From an uncultured Sphaerochaeta sp. (GTDB lineage: Bacteria; Spirochaetota; Spirochaetia; Sphaerochaetales; Sphaerochaetaceae): 64,000 nt of DNA. The translations under genes were made by a program, and so were the position numbers. How positions within the stretch are numbered: the stretch's first letter is position 1; each line of letters begins with the position of its first letter. Positions 8,907 through 17,635 of this stretch are shown in pieces. Under the pieces are notes generated by a model. It had not been told where the DNA came from and did not search any database. It saw nothing but the letters and a program-made list of their open reading frames with translations. The DNA lies in the NCBI RefSeq assembly GCF_963667405.1, contig NZ_OY763408.1, forward strand, positions 829,757-893,756, in the 5' to 3' direction.

Positions 8907-9845
8907 TTAGCGGTATGCGTGGCCTTCAAGCTCATCGATGTATTCGCTTGCACAATGCGCTGCAATGGCCCCATCGCTTGCTGCGGTGATCAGCTGGCGG
9001 AAGACCGTTGTGCGCACATCTCCTGCAGCGTACAGGCCGGCGATGGTTGTCTCCATCCTTTCATTGGTGATGACATAGCCACTCTCGTCAAGCACTTCCT
9101 TGTCCAGCAGCTCGGTTTGCGGAAGCATGCCGACAAAGATGAAGACTGCATCGAACTCACGTTCATACGCTTGGTCTTTTTCCAGGTCCTTGAGCATGAC
9201 CGAAGTGACTTTCTTTCCATCTCCCTTGATTTCGGTGATGGTGTGCTGCATGACCAATTCAATGTTCTTGTTGTGCTTTACCTGGTCAACGAGGTTGTCC
9301 TGGGCACGGAAACGATCCTTGCGGTGGATGATGGTGATGTGTTCGCTGAGCTTGGAGAGATAGATGGCATCGGTGAGGGCTGTGTCACCACCGCCAACCA
9401 CCAGGATTCTCTTTCCCTTGAAGAAAGGCCCGTCGCAGGTACCGCAGTAGGAGACTCCTTTCCCGTTGTACAGCTCTTCGCCCTCCACCCCAAGGTGGCG
9501 GTGTTTGGCTCCGGTGGCAAAAATGACAGCCTTTGCCTTGTAGGTCTCCCCATCGGCGGTGTCGGCGAGGAAATCATCCCCTTCCTTCTTCAGGCTGCTC
9601 ACGGTTGCGTAGACAAGCTTTGCACCGAACTGCTCAGCCTGGGCGTGGAATTTCATTCCGATCTCATAGCCGCTGATCGGCTGGTCGAAGCCGGGGTAGT
9701 TCTCAATCATATCAATGTACATGGTTTGGCCACCGGGAGCGATGGACTCCAGCAAGGTAACCGAGCGACCAGCACGTGCTGCATATTGGGCTGCAGACAT
9801 TCCTGCAACCCCTGACCCGATGATCAGGACATCTTGTTCAATCAT
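8907..9845 (-). CDS. trxB: Thioredoxin reductase
   Basis: 312 aa from the ATG at 9845. It is an FAD/NADPH enzyme that keeps thioredoxin reduced. Visible are the FAD-binding IIGSGVAGMSAAQYAARAG, the redox centre CGTC within YCGTCDGPFFKGK, the NADPH fold VVGGGDTALTDAIYL and the C-terminal GLYAAGDVR FAD motif. The open frame extends 16 codons further upstream, but GGAGG lies 8 nt before this ATG and the protein then starts at the family N-terminus. Its start overlaps the end of tsaB by 8 nt. Confidence 0.95.
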   Translation of the reverse strand: MIEQDVLIIGSGVAGMSAAQYAARAGRSVTLLESIAPGGQTMYIDMIENYPGFDQPISGYEIGMKFHAQAEQFGAKLVYATVSSLKKEGDDFLADTADGETYKAKAVIFATGAKHRHLGVEGEELYNGKGVSYCGTCDGPFFKGKRILVVGGGDTALTDAIYLSKLSEHITIIHRKDRFRAQDNLVDQVKHNKNIELVMQHTITEIKGDGKKVTSVMLKDLEKDQAYEREFDAVFIFVGMLPQTELLDKEVLDESGYVITNERMETTIAGLYAAGDVRTTVFRQLITAASDGAIAAHCASEYIDELEGHAYR

Positions 9846-10548
9846 GTGTTTCCTCCAGTGAACGTATGGTTTCCAGTAATGCGATCTCTGCATCGCTCTT
9901 TCTCACATAGGCGGGACCCTGAGACAGGGAGTCGGCTCCTTGTGCCTGATACTTCGCCAGTCCAAGGCGGCATAGGAAAAGGGAAAGATCCAGATTTTCC
10001 TGTTCCGAAACGATCAGCTTGTGTGCAATCTGGGGCAGTCGCTGCTTCAGAAGCGCCGCATCACTACCGGCAACAAGCACCGTTTGGTATGGCTTGAGCA
10101 ACGCCAGTATCTGTTCGTCCGTTGCGTCCAGATCTTCGGTTGCCCGTACCCCATCGACAAACAGTGCTGCATAGAATCGTTTCTTCTTGGCATCCATGGC
10201 AATAAGCACCGGATCGTGGCAAGAGCGTACGCAAGCATGGTATGCATCCAGCGTAGGGATGGATACCAACGGTATGCCGGTTGCAAGACTGATTCCTTTG
10301 AACGTGCTCATGGCAATTCTCAATCCGGTGAAGGAGCCAGGGCCGTTGGTACACACCAACAAGTCCAGGTCCTTGATATGGATGGAATTGCGATTGCAGA
10401 GGGCGATCAGCCTGGGCGTCAGCAGTTCTGAATGCTGGTTGCCCAGACGTGCAGCCTCAACATCGAAGAAGGGCTTTTTTCCCTCCTCGAGGCGAGCATA
10501 GCAGAGATGCATCACATCGGTTGAAGTATCACAACTGAGGATTCTCAT
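9838..10548 (-). CDS. tsaB: tRNA threonylcarbamoyladenosine biosynthesis protein TsaB
   Basis: 236 aa, the usual size. TsaB is the inactive ASKHA-fold partner that pairs with TsaD in making t6A at position 37 of ANN-decoding tRNAs. ILSCDTSTDVMHLC at the start and TNGPGSFTGLRIAMSTFKGI in the middle are diagnostic. It overlaps tsaE upstream by 4 nt and trxB downstream by 8 nt, so translation is probably coupled. TsaD is not in the window. Confidence 0.93.
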   Translation of the reverse strand: MRILSCDTSTDVMHLCYARLEEGKKPFFDVEAARLGNQHSELLTPRLIALCNRNSIHIKDLDLLVCTNGPGSFTGLRIAMSTFKGISLATGIPLVSIPTLDAYHACVRSCHDPVLIAMDAKKKRFYAALFVDGVRATEDLDATDEQILALLKPYQTVLVAGSDAALLKQRLPQIAHKLIVSEQENLDLSLFLCRLGLAKYQAQGADSLSQGPAYVRKSDAEIALLETIRSLEETHD

Positions 10549-10964
10549 AGGGTGATCCCTTCTATGGTTATGATTCGGTCTTGATTCGGCATAATCCTAA
10601 TATCGACAAAAATAGTCGTATCGGGAAGCAACTCTGCAATTTTTTCGCTCCACTCCACCAACGTGACCCCATCACCATAGAGAAACTCCTCGCCACCGAT
10701 CATCTCAAACTCTTCGACCGACCCGATACGATAGAGATCCATGTGATACAGAGGGAGAGAACCCTCATACTCCTGTATGAGGGTGAAGGTCGGGCTTACG
10801 ATCGGATCGGCAATCTGCAGTGCCTGGGCAAGCCCTTTGGCAAGAACGGTTTTTCCGGATCCAAGGCTGCCTCTGAGTGAGATGACATTTCCTGGTTTGC
10901 ACAGCTTTCCCAGCCGATACCCCAACGCACGGGTCTCTTGTTCAGAATGGCTGGTGAACATCAT
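10545..10964 (-). CDS. tsaE: tRNA t6A biosynthesis ATPase TsaE
   Basis: 139 aa. TsaE is a small P-loop ATPase that drives turnover of the TsaB-TsaD complex. The Walker A loop is GSLGSGKTVLAKG (about residues 32-44); SPTFTLIQEY and LYHMDLYRI are conserved TsaE stretches. It overlaps the stop of the TPR gene upstream by one base and tsaB by 4 nt, giving a compact operon. Confidence 0.94.
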   Translation of the reverse strand: MMFTSHSEQETRALGYRLGKLCKPGNVISLRGSLGSGKTVLAKGLAQALQIADPIVSPTFTLIQEYEGSLPLYHMDLYRIGSVEEFEMIGGEEFLYGDGVTLVEWSEKIAELLPDTTIFVDIRIMPNQDRIITIEGITL

Positions 10965-12220
10965 CAGAATGCATCCTCTTCGGTGAACTCAGCATGAATG
11001 TCATCGGTCTCTTCTTTTCCTGCGACGGAAAAGGGTGTTTCCCGCTTCTCTGCCTTGATGACTTCTTCTGCATCCACAAACTCCTGAACAACTGGGAACG
11101 AGATCTTTTCCCCACTTTCGCGTTCATAGTCCTGAATCAGTTGGTGGATGACCGGATCGTTGGGGTCCAGGTTGCGGGCAAGTTCCAGGAACTCACGGGC
11201 TTCATCCAGCTCCCCATCCTTGAGATGGAGGTAGGCAAGGTTGCTGATCAGGGTGAGGTTCTCCCCATCAAGATCAACAGCGGTATTCAGATAGGTCTTG
11301 GCCAGTTCCGCCTTGCCGGTTTCCAGGCTGCAGATGGCAAGTTCATTGTAGATGTCACTGTTGCCCTTGGTACGAGCCAAGGCGGCCAAAAAGGATTGCT
11401 GAGCCTCATCAAAACGGGAGAGTCTTCTGAGTGCCCAACCTTTGAGGAAATGTGCGTTCCAAATCTCGCTGTTGTGCTCAAGGTAGGCGTCCAGGAGGAC
11501 GAGTGCCTCATCTTCCTTGTTCATCTGGATGGCATCATAGGCTTGCATGAGACGCTGGTCGTCGTTGAGCTTGGCATTGATATCATCAAGAATCTTCCGA
11601 ACATGCTTCTTGGTATCACCTTCAGGAGCCTGTTCGAGATAGCGGTCCAGATACTCTTTTGCAATCTCCACGTTGCCCTGATAGAGGTGGAAGAATCCAA
11701 GCTCACGAAGCAGTTTCTCGTCATCACCAACCACTTCAAGCCCTTCGGTGAGAGTCTGCAATGCTTTTTGCTGGTAAAGATCGTACCGTTCCCCTTTGGC
11801 ACTGTCTTGGGTTGCCATCCTGCCGTAGAGCGTGGCAAGGTTGACATAGGAAGCGCCTTGCGGTGCAAGTCGGCAGACAGCGAGGAAGAGCTCTTCGGCA
11901 AACTCGTAGTTCTGCTTCTGCTCCTGAGCGATGGCTGCCATATTGAGTTCCTGCGGTGCATCCGGCTGGACTGCAAGCACGAACGAGCGGTAGTAGGAAA
12001 GATGGGGATGGTCAGCCTGATAGGCAAGAATTTTCAACATGCCTGCAACAATGAGTTCGATGGTAATTTCTTCCCCTTGTTCAAGCTGTTCTTTTCCATC
12101 GGGAAGCTGGACCGGGATCTGAATGGAGCTGTCAACATGAAAACTGTTGATGTCACGCTCCATGGAAGAGGGTAGGGAGATGAAGAATACGTTCTTCAGG
12201 GCATTCTGCTGTTGTGTCAT
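10964..12220 (-). CDS. Tetratricopeptide-repeat protein
   Basis: 418 aa from ATG 12220 (MTQQQNALKNVFF). The N-terminal 90 residues resemble no family I can name; from about residue 100 to 370 there are TPR-like helical pairs (for example AEELFLAVCRLAPQGASYVN, VVGDDEKLLRELGFFHLYQG, IYNELAICSLETGKAELAKT). The C-terminal 50 residues are acidic and probably flexible. There is no signal peptide, so it is likely a cytoplasmic scaffold. It is the first gene of the tsaE-tsaB-trxB operon. The frame stays open 40 codons upstream, but that part has no ribosome site and low-complexity basic composition; AGGAA precedes the chosen ATG. Its function is unknown. Confidence 0.8.
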   Translation of the reverse strand: MTQQQNALKNVFFISLPSSMERDINSFHVDSSIQIPVQLPDGKEQLEQGEEITIELIVAGMLKILAYQADHPHLSYYRSFVLAVQPDAPQELNMAAIAQEQKQNYEFAEELFLAVCRLAPQGASYVNLATLYGRMATQDSAKGERYDLYQQKALQTLTEGLEVVGDDEKLLRELGFFHLYQGNVEIAKEYLDRYLEQAPEGDTKKHVRKILDDINAKLNDDQRLMQAYDAIQMNKEDEALVLLDAYLEHNSEIWNAHFLKGWALRRLSRFDEAQQSFLAALARTKGNSDIYNELAICSLETGKAELAKTYLNTAVDLDGENLTLISNLAYLHLKDGELDEAREFLELARNLDPNDPVIHQLIQDYERESGEKISFPVVQEFVDAEEVIKAEKRETPFSVAGKEETDDIHAEFTEEDAF

Positions 12221-12566
12221 GGATGGTTTGTTCCTGTATACAAGAGAAAACCTGCGGTGCCGTACCCGGAGAATGCTCTTGAACCTGTGGTTCAAGGGGG
12301 ATGCCAGTTGTGCTGAAAATTCTGTTCCATTAAACCCCAAAGGAGTCGGATCAATGCAAATCAGCTATGCCGTATCCCATTTGTGTATGTTGAGCCAAGA
12401 GACTGTGGCTCCAGGCGCACACCGCAGGAAACTTGTCAAATATCAAGGCAATCGCTTGCCACACGTACATGGTACAATAAGAAAGGGCTTTGTGAAAGGG
12501 GTTGCAGAAAAAGAAAACAGGACCCGAAGGCCCTGTTTTGGACAGTGTCCGATTCTTCCGGCAACA
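12221..12566. other. Intergenic region between TPR gene and ribosomal operon
   Basis: About 345 nt. Next to the ribosomal operon it holds a strong terminator (12505-12539). The remainder must contain the promoter of the TPR-tsaE-tsaB-trxB operon; TATACA lies about 20 nt before the TPR start on the minus strand but no matching -35 is evident. No other gene is seen. Confidence 0.4.
12505..12539 (-). terminator. Terminator of the infC-rpmI-rplT operon
   Basis: On the minus strand AAAACAGGGCC and GGTCCTGTTTT pair (one G-T wobble) around a TTCG tetraloop, then CTTTTTC follows. It sits just past the small coiled-coil gene. Confidence 0.88.
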
Positions 12567-12923
12567 CTAAAGCGAGGGAGTATCTTCCAGAAGGGCATCG
12601 AGGTCGACTTCGTCATCGGCGAAAGCGTCTCCACTCGTAAACCCATCTGCAGCTTCCAACTCAAGCGCTGCGTCGTCCAACAGAGGAACATCGTCGAGAC
12701 CGTCGATGGAAGAAAGATTCTCCATAGCCTGTGCAATGCTTTCTTCGATGAGTTTGTTGCTGGAAGTAAAACTTTCCACATACTCTTCGAGTTCAGCGTT
12801 GTGTGCATGTACCAAATCGAACTTTTCCTGCAGCTCTGCCTTCTCCTTGCGAAGCATGGCAATCAAGCCTGCAGCCTTCTTTGTCCGCAGTTCAAGCATT
12901 TTCACGGTATCAACGACTGACAT
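12567..12923 (-). CDS. Small coiled-coil protein, ZapB-like
   Basis: 118 aa. Residues 5-75 form a coiled coil with heptad pattern (VKMLELRTKKAAGLIAMLRK, KAELQEKFDLVHAHNAELEE); the last 40 residues are acidic (DDVPLLDDAALELEAADG). The layout resembles ZapB, the short coiled-coil protein of the Z-ring, but similarity to short coiled coils is weak evidence. It follows rplT with a 36-nt gap, has a strong AAAGGAGG site, and ends before the operon terminator, so it is co-transcribed with ribosomal genes. A cell-division role is inferred. Confidence 0.65.
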   Translation of the reverse strand: MSVVDTVKMLELRTKKAAGLIAMLRKEKAELQEKFDLVHAHNAELEEYVESFTSSNKLIEESIAQAMENLSSIDGLDDVPLLDDAALELEAADGFTSGDAFADDEVDLDALLEDTPSL

Positions 12924-12959
12924 GGTTCCTCCTTTTGGAATCTGGACGAGTTGTCTGGC

Positions 12960-13319
12960 TTATTTGTCCAAAGCAACCTTGACCTGTGCAACCAGAGCAG
13001 AGAAAGCGCCCTTGTCTTCAATAGCCATATTGGAGAGAGCTTTCCTGTTGATCTCAATGTTTGCAAGCTTCATACCATGCATGAATGTGGAGTAGTTCAA
13101 CCCCTCAGCCTGCACAGCAGCGTTGATTCTTGCGATCCAGAGCTTGCGGAAATCCCGCTTGCGCTCCTTACGGCCGCGATATGCGTACTGGCCAGCCTTT
13201 GCAACTGCGTCTTTTGCAACGCGGTTGTTCGTGCTTCTCCGGCCATAATAGCCTTTTGCCAGCTCAAGAATCTTCTTCCTTCTGTCCTTACGTTTGGTTC
13301 CGTCTACTGCTCTTGGCAT
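12960..13319 (-). CDS. rplT: 50S ribosomal protein L20
   Basis: 119 aa, standard length. The start [20 protein letters not shown] and the following [18 protein letters not shown] and [20 protein letters not shown] are diagnostic of L20, an early assembly protein of the large subunit and often the repressor of its own operon. It follows rpmI by 12 nt. A GGGGGG stretch precedes the ATG. Confidence 0.97.
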   Translation of the reverse strand: MPRAVDGTKRKDRRKKILELAKGYYGRRSTNNRVAKDAVAKAGQYAYRGRKERKRDFRKLWIARINAAVQAEGLNYSTFMHGMKLANIEINRKALSNMAIEDKGAFSALVAQVKVALDK

Positions 13320-13331
13320 TTCCCACCCCCC

Positions 13332-13529
13332 TTACGCGTACGGAAGCATGGATTTGGCTCTCTTTGCTTCCATATCTTCGAGGATTCCAGAAGCACGGAG
13401 GTTACCCTTGCGCTTACTGCTTTTCTTGGTGAGAATGTGGCGAAGACCCTGCTTTTTGTAGCGGACCTTCCCGGTTCCTGTGACGCGGAACCGCTTTGCA
13501 GCGGATCTTCTTGTTTTCATCTTGGGCAT
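13332..13529 (-). CDS. rpmI: 50S ribosomal protein L35
   Basis: 65 aa from ATG 13529 ([20 protein letters not shown]), the normal L35 length. The frame is open 22 codons further upstream, but GGAAGG lies just before this ATG and the upstream residues are not L35-like. It sits between infC and rplT in the conserved order. Confidence 0.96.
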   Translation of the reverse strand: MPKMKTRRSAAKRFRVTGTGKVRYKKQGLRHILTKKSSKRKGNLRASGILEDMEAKRAKSMLPYA

Positions 13530-13612
13530 GTGTGTGCACCTTCCAAACTTGCGCTCACAAGGAACAAGATCCCCTTGGAGCAGCATATTCACCATCCCAT
13601 GCGGGATACTGT

Positions 13613-14167
13613 TTACTGATTGTCCTTCTTGACTTGGGCAGCATTGGTCTTGGAGGGACTGACGATCATACTCATCATCTTGCCTTCCATCAATGCGTCT
13701 CGGTCAAGGTTGTAGCCTACACCATTTTCCGTAAGCTGGGCAAGTATCTTATCAAGCACCACCTTACCGAGTTCGGTATGAGCCAATTCACGGCCACGGA
13801 AGCGTATGCTCACCTTGACCTTGTTTCCCTCTGCCAGGAAATCACCGATGAACTTGGATTTTGTCTCAAGATCATGTCTTTCGATCTTGGGCTGCATCCT
13901 GATCTCTTTCATCTTGATGACACTCTGGTTTTTCTTGGCATCCCTAAGCCGCTTTTCCTGCTCGTAGCGGTACTTTCCGAAGTCGAGAATCTTGCAGACA
14001 GGTGGGTTTGCGTTGGGAGACACCTCCACCAAATCCAATCCTGCACTCTCAGCAAGCATGACAGCGTCAAACACACTCATGATGCCCTTCTGATTTCCTT
14101 CAGCATCAATGACGAACACTTCTCTCGCGCGGATCTGTCTATTGATCCTCAAATCCTTCGTAGCCAA
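13613..14167 (-). CDS. infC: Translation initiation factor IF-3
   Basis: 184 aa. IF-3 binds the 30S subunit, prevents premature joining and proofreads start codons. [40 protein letters not shown] and [16 protein letters not shown] are typical. The start codon is TTG (14167-14165) with AAGGAG about 6 nt before it; no in-frame ATG lies nearby. Rare start codons in infC are known from E. coli (AUU) and allow IF-3 to limit its own synthesis, so the TTG may serve the same purpose here. First gene of infC-rpmI-rplT-coiled-coil. Confidence 0.95.
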   Translation of the reverse strand: MATKDLRINRQIRAREVFVIDAEGNQKGIMSVFDAVMLAESAGLDLVEVSPNANPPVCKILDFGKYRYEQEKRLRDAKKNQSVIKMKEIRMQPKIERHDLETKSKFIGDFLAEGNKVKVSIRFRGRELAHTELGKVVLDKILAQLTENGVGYNLDRDALMEGKMMSMIVSPSKTNAAQVKKDNQ

Positions 14168-14238
14168 TCGAACTCCTTGTGTTTTCGGTGAAAACCACTG
14201 TGTTAAGGGTTAGTCAGCCTAAAAGGCCGACGCAAAAC

Positions 14239-14267
14239 AATATATCACAAGCATGGGAGCATGTCAA
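14239..14267 (-). promoter_or_regulatory. Promoter of the infC operon
   Basis: On the minus strand TTGACA (14262-14267), a 17-nt spacer and TATATT (14239-14244). It predicts a leader of roughly 65 nt before the TTG start of infC. Confidence 0.75.
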
Positions 14268-14289
14268 AGTATCGCCCCCAGAGCCTAAC

Positions 14290-14324
14290 AAAAAAGGCCA
14301 CCGGCTGTATTGCACTGGTGGCCT
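14290..14324 (-). terminator. Terminator after fructose-bisphosphate aldolase
   Basis: On the minus strand AGGCCACC (14317-14324) pairs with GGTGGCCT (14295-14302), followed by TTTTTG. It isolates the aldolase gene from the infC operon. Confidence 0.9.
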
Positions 14325-14340
14325 CGTCTCAAGAAAAGGG

Positions 14341-15333
14341 TTATGCGTGGTTGGCAGAACCGAGTACGTTGATGTTCTTGTGCATGTACATCTTCTTCAG
14401 CTCTTCACGGGCCGGTCCGAGGTACTTGCGGGGATCGAATTCACCGGGCTTCTCTGCAAGAACCTTGCGGATCATAGCAGTCATGGCAAGTCTGCCATCG
14501 CTGTCGATGTTGATCTTGCACACAGCGCTCTTGGCCGCCTTGCGAAGCTGTTCCTCGGGAATGCCGACACTGTCCTTCAGCTTGCCGCCAAACTCAAGAA
14601 TCATGTTTACATACTCCATCGGGACGGAGGAGGAACCGTGCAGCACAATGGGGAAACCAGGAAGCTGCTTCTCGATTTCCTCAAGGATGTCGAAGCGGAG
14701 CGCAGGCGGAATCAGGACGCCTTCGGCATTGCGGGTGCACTGCTCGGGGACGAACTTGTTTGCGCCATGGCTGGTTCCGATGGAAATGGCAAGGGAGTCA
14801 ACACCGGTGCGGGAGACAAAGTCCACGACTTCCTCGGGCTTGGTGTAGTGGCTGACTGCAGAACTGACCTCATCCTCGATGCCGGCAAGCACGCCGAGTT
14901 CACCTTCAACGGTTACATCGTGTGCATGTGCATACTCCACAACCTTCTTGGTAAGGGCAATGTTTTCCTCGTAGCTGAAGTGGGAACCGTCGATCATGAC
15001 AGAAGAGAATCCGTTGTCGATGCACTCCTTGCAGGTCTCGAAGCTATCACCGTGGTCAAGGTGAAGCACAATGGGGATGGAGCAACCGAGCTCGGCGGCA
15101 TACTCACCGGCTCCACGAGCCATGTTTCTCAGCAAGTTGATGTTGGCATAGTCACGTGCTCCTTTGGAAACCTGGAGGATGACGGGGGACTTGGTTGCCA
15201 CGCAAGCCTGGATGATGGCCTGCAGCTGCTCCATATTGTTGAAGTTATAGGCAGGAATGGCATAACCGCCCTTGACTGCTTTTGCAAACATGTCTCTGGT
15301 ATTGACCAGACCGAGTTCCTTATAGGATGTCAT
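14341..15333 (-). CDS. fba: Class II fructose-bisphosphate aldolase
   Basis: 330 aa from ATG 15333 (MTSYKELGLVNTRDMFAKAV). It is the zinc-dependent glycolytic enzyme that splits fructose 1,6-bisphosphate. LHLDHGDSFETCKECID holds the zinc and catalytic region, VEGELGVLAGIEDE and VLHGSSSVP are family motifs. The ATG is preceded by AAGGAG with 6-nt spacing; an in-frame start 6 codons upstream lacks that. It has its own promoter and terminator, so it is monocistronic. Confidence 0.95.
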   Translation of the reverse strand: MTSYKELGLVNTRDMFAKAVKGGYAIPAYNFNNMEQLQAIIQACVATKSPVILQVSKGARDYANINLLRNMARGAGEYAAELGCSIPIVLHLDHGDSFETCKECIDNGFSSVMIDGSHFSYEENIALTKKVVEYAHAHDVTVEGELGVLAGIEDEVSSAVSHYTKPEEVVDFVSRTGVDSLAISIGTSHGANKFVPEQCTRNAEGVLIPPALRFDILEEIEKQLPGFPIVLHGSSSVPMEYVNMILEFGGKLKDSVGIPEEQLRKAAKSAVCKINIDSDGRLAMTAMIRKVLAEKPGEFDPRKYLGPAREELKKMYMHKNINVLGSANHA

Positions 15334-15372
15334 AAATAGCTCCTTATGCAATGGTAGGTACGTTTCGTTACA

Positions 15373-15401
15373 AATGTATCCAATCTCCCCAAAGTGGTCA
15401 A
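15373..15401 (-). promoter_or_regulatory. fba promoter
   Basis: On the minus strand TTGACC (15396-15401), a 17-nt spacer and TACATT (15373-15378), about 40 nt before the ATG. Confidence 0.7.
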
Positions 15402-15419
15402 CCTGTATACAGCCGTTTG

Positions 15420-15448
15420 TTGACGCTGCAAGCCTGCACTGCTACATT
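15420..15448 (+). promoter_or_regulatory. Promoter of the lipoprotein gene, predicted leaderless start
   Basis: TTGACG (15420-15425), a 17-nt spacer and TACATT (15443-15448), then 7 nt to the ATG at 15456. No Shine-Dalgarno sequence is present in those 7 nt. Confidence 0.6.
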
Positions 15449-15455
15449 CTTACGT

Positions 15456-16271
15456 ATGAGAAAGCCGATTCTGTTGTCACTGCTTGTTGTTGCGTTGCTT
15501 GGTGCAACACTGTCGGCCTGCCTGCTCTATCGTGGGCGCGTTGTATTCCTTGTCGATGCAACGTATTCCCGTACCGTCTACCATGCCAATGAGCGTACCC
15601 TGAAAAGACGCCTTTTGCTGAACGGGTATCTTCCATCCTCCCTGGAGGTTGTTCCCAGTGAGTTTGATGAACAGCTGCTTATGGGGTTTGCGGAAAAAGG
15701 ACGGATCAAGCCTGAGTACCTGGTTCTTTCCCCGCTTTTGTCCGAGCTGTTGCCCCAGCACTATCCAGAAGGCATGGAGCAGGTGCATTGTATCAGGATA
15801 GGGGAAGGTGAATCATCCTTTGATGGGTATCTTGCACATCTGATTCCTGACAAGCACTTTGATTGGCAACAGCTGGAGAAGAGACTGGGCACCTCAGGCT
15901 CAGCACTTGTTCTGGCAGATGGGGGGCAGGCGTTGCCTGCCTTCGATCCAAGCCGAACAGTCATACAGAAAGAAGGTGAGTCGGAGCAAGCGTTCTCCTT
16001 GCGTCTGGAGAATCTTTGCAGGGAACGTTCGCTGCTTACCCTTTTTGCCCCACAGCTGGGTCCGTGGGCCATGAAATTGCTCGCCGAGAGTGGGCTCTCC
16101 TGGGTCGTGGATGCTGCCTATGCTCCCTTGGTGGATGCGCCCTTTTTGCAAGGGGTGGTTTCCGACGACCTTTGTGAAGGGCTTCTTGCCGTACTGGAGG
16201 GACAGGGGAATAGCGTCCAGCTTGCCAAACGGTATTTCACTGCTCGAGAAATCGGTGGAAATTTCCTCTGA
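15456..16271 (+). CDS. Putative lipoprotein of unknown function
   Basis: 271 aa from ATG 15456 (MRKPILLSLLVVALLGATLS). The N-terminus is a lipoprotein signal: two basic residues, a hydrophobic core and LSAC, so Cys22 is probably lipidated and the protein anchored to a membrane on the periplasmic side. The rest alternates predicted strands and helices and I recognise no family; the overall pattern (FLVDATYSRTVYH, YLVLSPLLSEL, ALVLADGGQALPAF) could be a periplasmic-binding-like fold. Its promoter predicts a leaderless transcript. The last 35 nt overlap the convergent tatD gene. Confidence 0.75.
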   Translation: MRKPILLSLLVVALLGATLSACLLYRGRVVFLVDATYSRTVYHANERTLKRRLLLNGYLPSSLEVVPSEFDEQLLMGFAEKGRIKPEYLVLSPLLSELLPQHYPEGMEQVHCIRIGEGESSFDGYLAHLIPDKHFDWQQLEKRLGTSGSALVLADGGQALPAFDPSRTVIQKEGESEQAFSLRLENLCRERSLLTLFAPQLGPWAMKLLAESGLSWVVDAAYAPLVDAPFLQGVVSDDLCEGLLAVLEGQGNSVQLAKRYFTAREIGGNFL

Positions 16272-17028
16272 CCGCATCTATCAGGGCTTCCACCTCCATA
16301 CCTCTCAAAGCGGCCGCAAATCGATAAAGATGCTCGAGGTGCAGAGGGGAGTTTGGCCTTCCACGCAGTGGAATGGGACTCAGGTACGGGCTGTCTGTTT
16401 CCAGGAGGAGATGCTCCAAAGGCAGGGTTTTGAACAAGTCTTGCAGCGTTTTGTTTGCCCCGTAGGTGAGATTGCCTGCAAACGAGAGAAAGAAACCCTG
16501 CTTAATGGCTAGTGATGCCAGCTCCCCGCTTCCTTGGAAACAGTGGAATATTCCTTGTTGGGGAAAGGATTGTTCTCCAAGAAGGGAGAGAAACTGATCG
16601 TCGGCCTCACGATTGTGGAAGATGACCGGCTTTTCATACTGACGGGCCAGCTCCAGTTGGGCCATCATAAGCTGTGTTTGGCTTTGCCTGGTTCCATAGG
16701 CATGATGATTGTCCAACCCGATTTCCCCGATTGCGACAACCTTGTTGCGTGAGAGCTGGCTCTCGAATTCTGCAAGTTGCTCCTGGATCGGGGGCATGCC
16801 TTCCTGCACTCCCCAAGGGCCGATGCCTGCGCTGAGGTGGATGAACGGATAGCCTTTGAAACGAGCAGTGCGAAGGGCGAGGTCATCGGCATCCAAGCCG
16901 ATCTCAATGCCTTCCATGGATAGCTCTTCCATTCGTTGGAGAATCGAAGCGAGGTCCATGCCCTTCTTTTCCATGGAAAGAAGGTGGAAGTGGGAATCTA
17001 TCATGTTCAGGTAGCTTGTGCTTTGCAT
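16237..17028 (-). CDS. tatD: TatD-family metal-dependent DNase
   Basis: 263 aa from ATG 17028 (MQSTSYLNMIDSHFHLL). The DSHFH metal site at the start, IGEIGLDNHHA, VIFHNREADDQF, GIFHCFQGS and LLETDSPYLSP define a TIM-barrel TatD hydrolase, a 3'-5' DNA exonuclease family linked to DNA repair. The start is uncertain: ATG 17028 has TATAAC 7 nt upstream and no ribosome site, pointing to a leaderless mRNA; ATG 17004 and a TTG at 17064 are alternatives. It converges on and overlaps the lipoprotein gene by 35 nt. Confidence 0.88.
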   Translation of the reverse strand: MQSTSYLNMIDSHFHLLSMEKKGMDLASILQRMEELSMEGIEIGLDADDLALRTARFKGYPFIHLSAGIGPWGVQEGMPPIQEQLAEFESQLSRNKVVAIGEIGLDNHHAYGTRQSQTQLMMAQLELARQYEKPVIFHNREADDQFLSLLGEQSFPQQGIFHCFQGSGELASLAIKQGFFLSFAGNLTYGANKTLQDLFKTLPLEHLLLETDSPYLSPIPLRGRPNSPLHLEHLYRFAAALRGMEVEALIDAVRGNFHRFLEQ

Positions 17029-17035
17029 GGTTCTC

Positions 17036-17064
17036 GTTATACAGGACCCTTTTGTTTGTTGCAA
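17036..17064 (-). promoter_or_regulatory. tatD promoter, predicted leaderless start
   Basis: On the minus strand TTGCAA (17059-17064), a 17-nt spacer and TATAAC (17036-17041), then 7 nt to ATG 17028. Confidence 0.5.
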
Positions 17065-17125
17065 GTAAGGTTACATGCTACCAAACTCCTGCAGCCATGG
17101 TATACTGCTGCAAAGAGGGGTAAGC

Positions 17126-17635
17126 ATGGGGTGTCTACTGGTCTCCTACTCATTGACTGGGCATGTGCAGTTTCTCTGTGAGAAAATCGTTTCCCGACTT
17201 GGGTGTGATTGGCTGCCCGTGGCGGTAAAACGGCCCTATCCGACACAAGGATTCGCAAAATTCTATCGAGGGGGGAGGGACGCCACGTTCCACTGGCCGG
17301 TCAGGCTTGCCACTCCCCTTCCCGACGTTTCCTCATTCTCCACACTCATCATCGCCACCCCTGTCTGGGCGTCTACGGTCAGTACCCCCATTGATTCCCT
17401 GCTTCGGAAGATCGACCTATCGCAGAAGAAGGTGTACTTGGTGATCAGCTGCAGTGGGGGAGACACCCAGCGTTGCAAGAGCCGTATGCTCAAGCTGGCC
17501 AAAGGCTGTGCCTATCAGGGCAGTTTCCTCAGCATCGACCCCAAGGAGGAGTCTTGGGATAGGGAAGGGCAACTTGAGGCTTTTTGTCTGGCAGTGGAAC
17601 AAGGCAAGGTTTTTGAGGAAGAGGGGAAGGTATGA
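17126..17635 (+). CDS. Flavodoxin-like protein
   Basis: 169 aa from ATG 17126, with AGAGGGG 6 nt upstream. Residues 6-13 (SYSLTGHV) form an FMN-phosphate loop of flavodoxin type; FSTLIIATPVWASTVSTPID and YLVISCSGGDTQ match the two flavin-contacting loops. It should be a small FMN electron carrier. Its stop overlaps the start of the FAD oxidoreductase by 4 nt (ATGA), which suggests that the two work as a redox pair. Confidence 0.8.
   Translation: MGCLLVSYSLTGHVQFLCEKIVSRLGCDWLPVAVKRPYPTQGFAKFYRGGRDATFHWPVRLATPLPDVSSFSTLIIATPVWASTVSTPIDSLLRKIDLSQKKVYLVISCSGGDTQRCKSRMLKLAKGCAYQGSFLSIDPKEESWDREGQLEAFCLAVEQGKVFEEEGKV

Noticed and set aside
10994..12175. Long open frame on the plus strand opposite the TPR gene
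   Set aside because: It is the shadow of a real gene, with no ribosome site and no family resemblance. The same holds for long frames opposite aldolase (14179-15339), the TRAP permease (24923-25831), the NTF2/SDR genes (26326-27438) and the 2018-aa gene (41277-42503).
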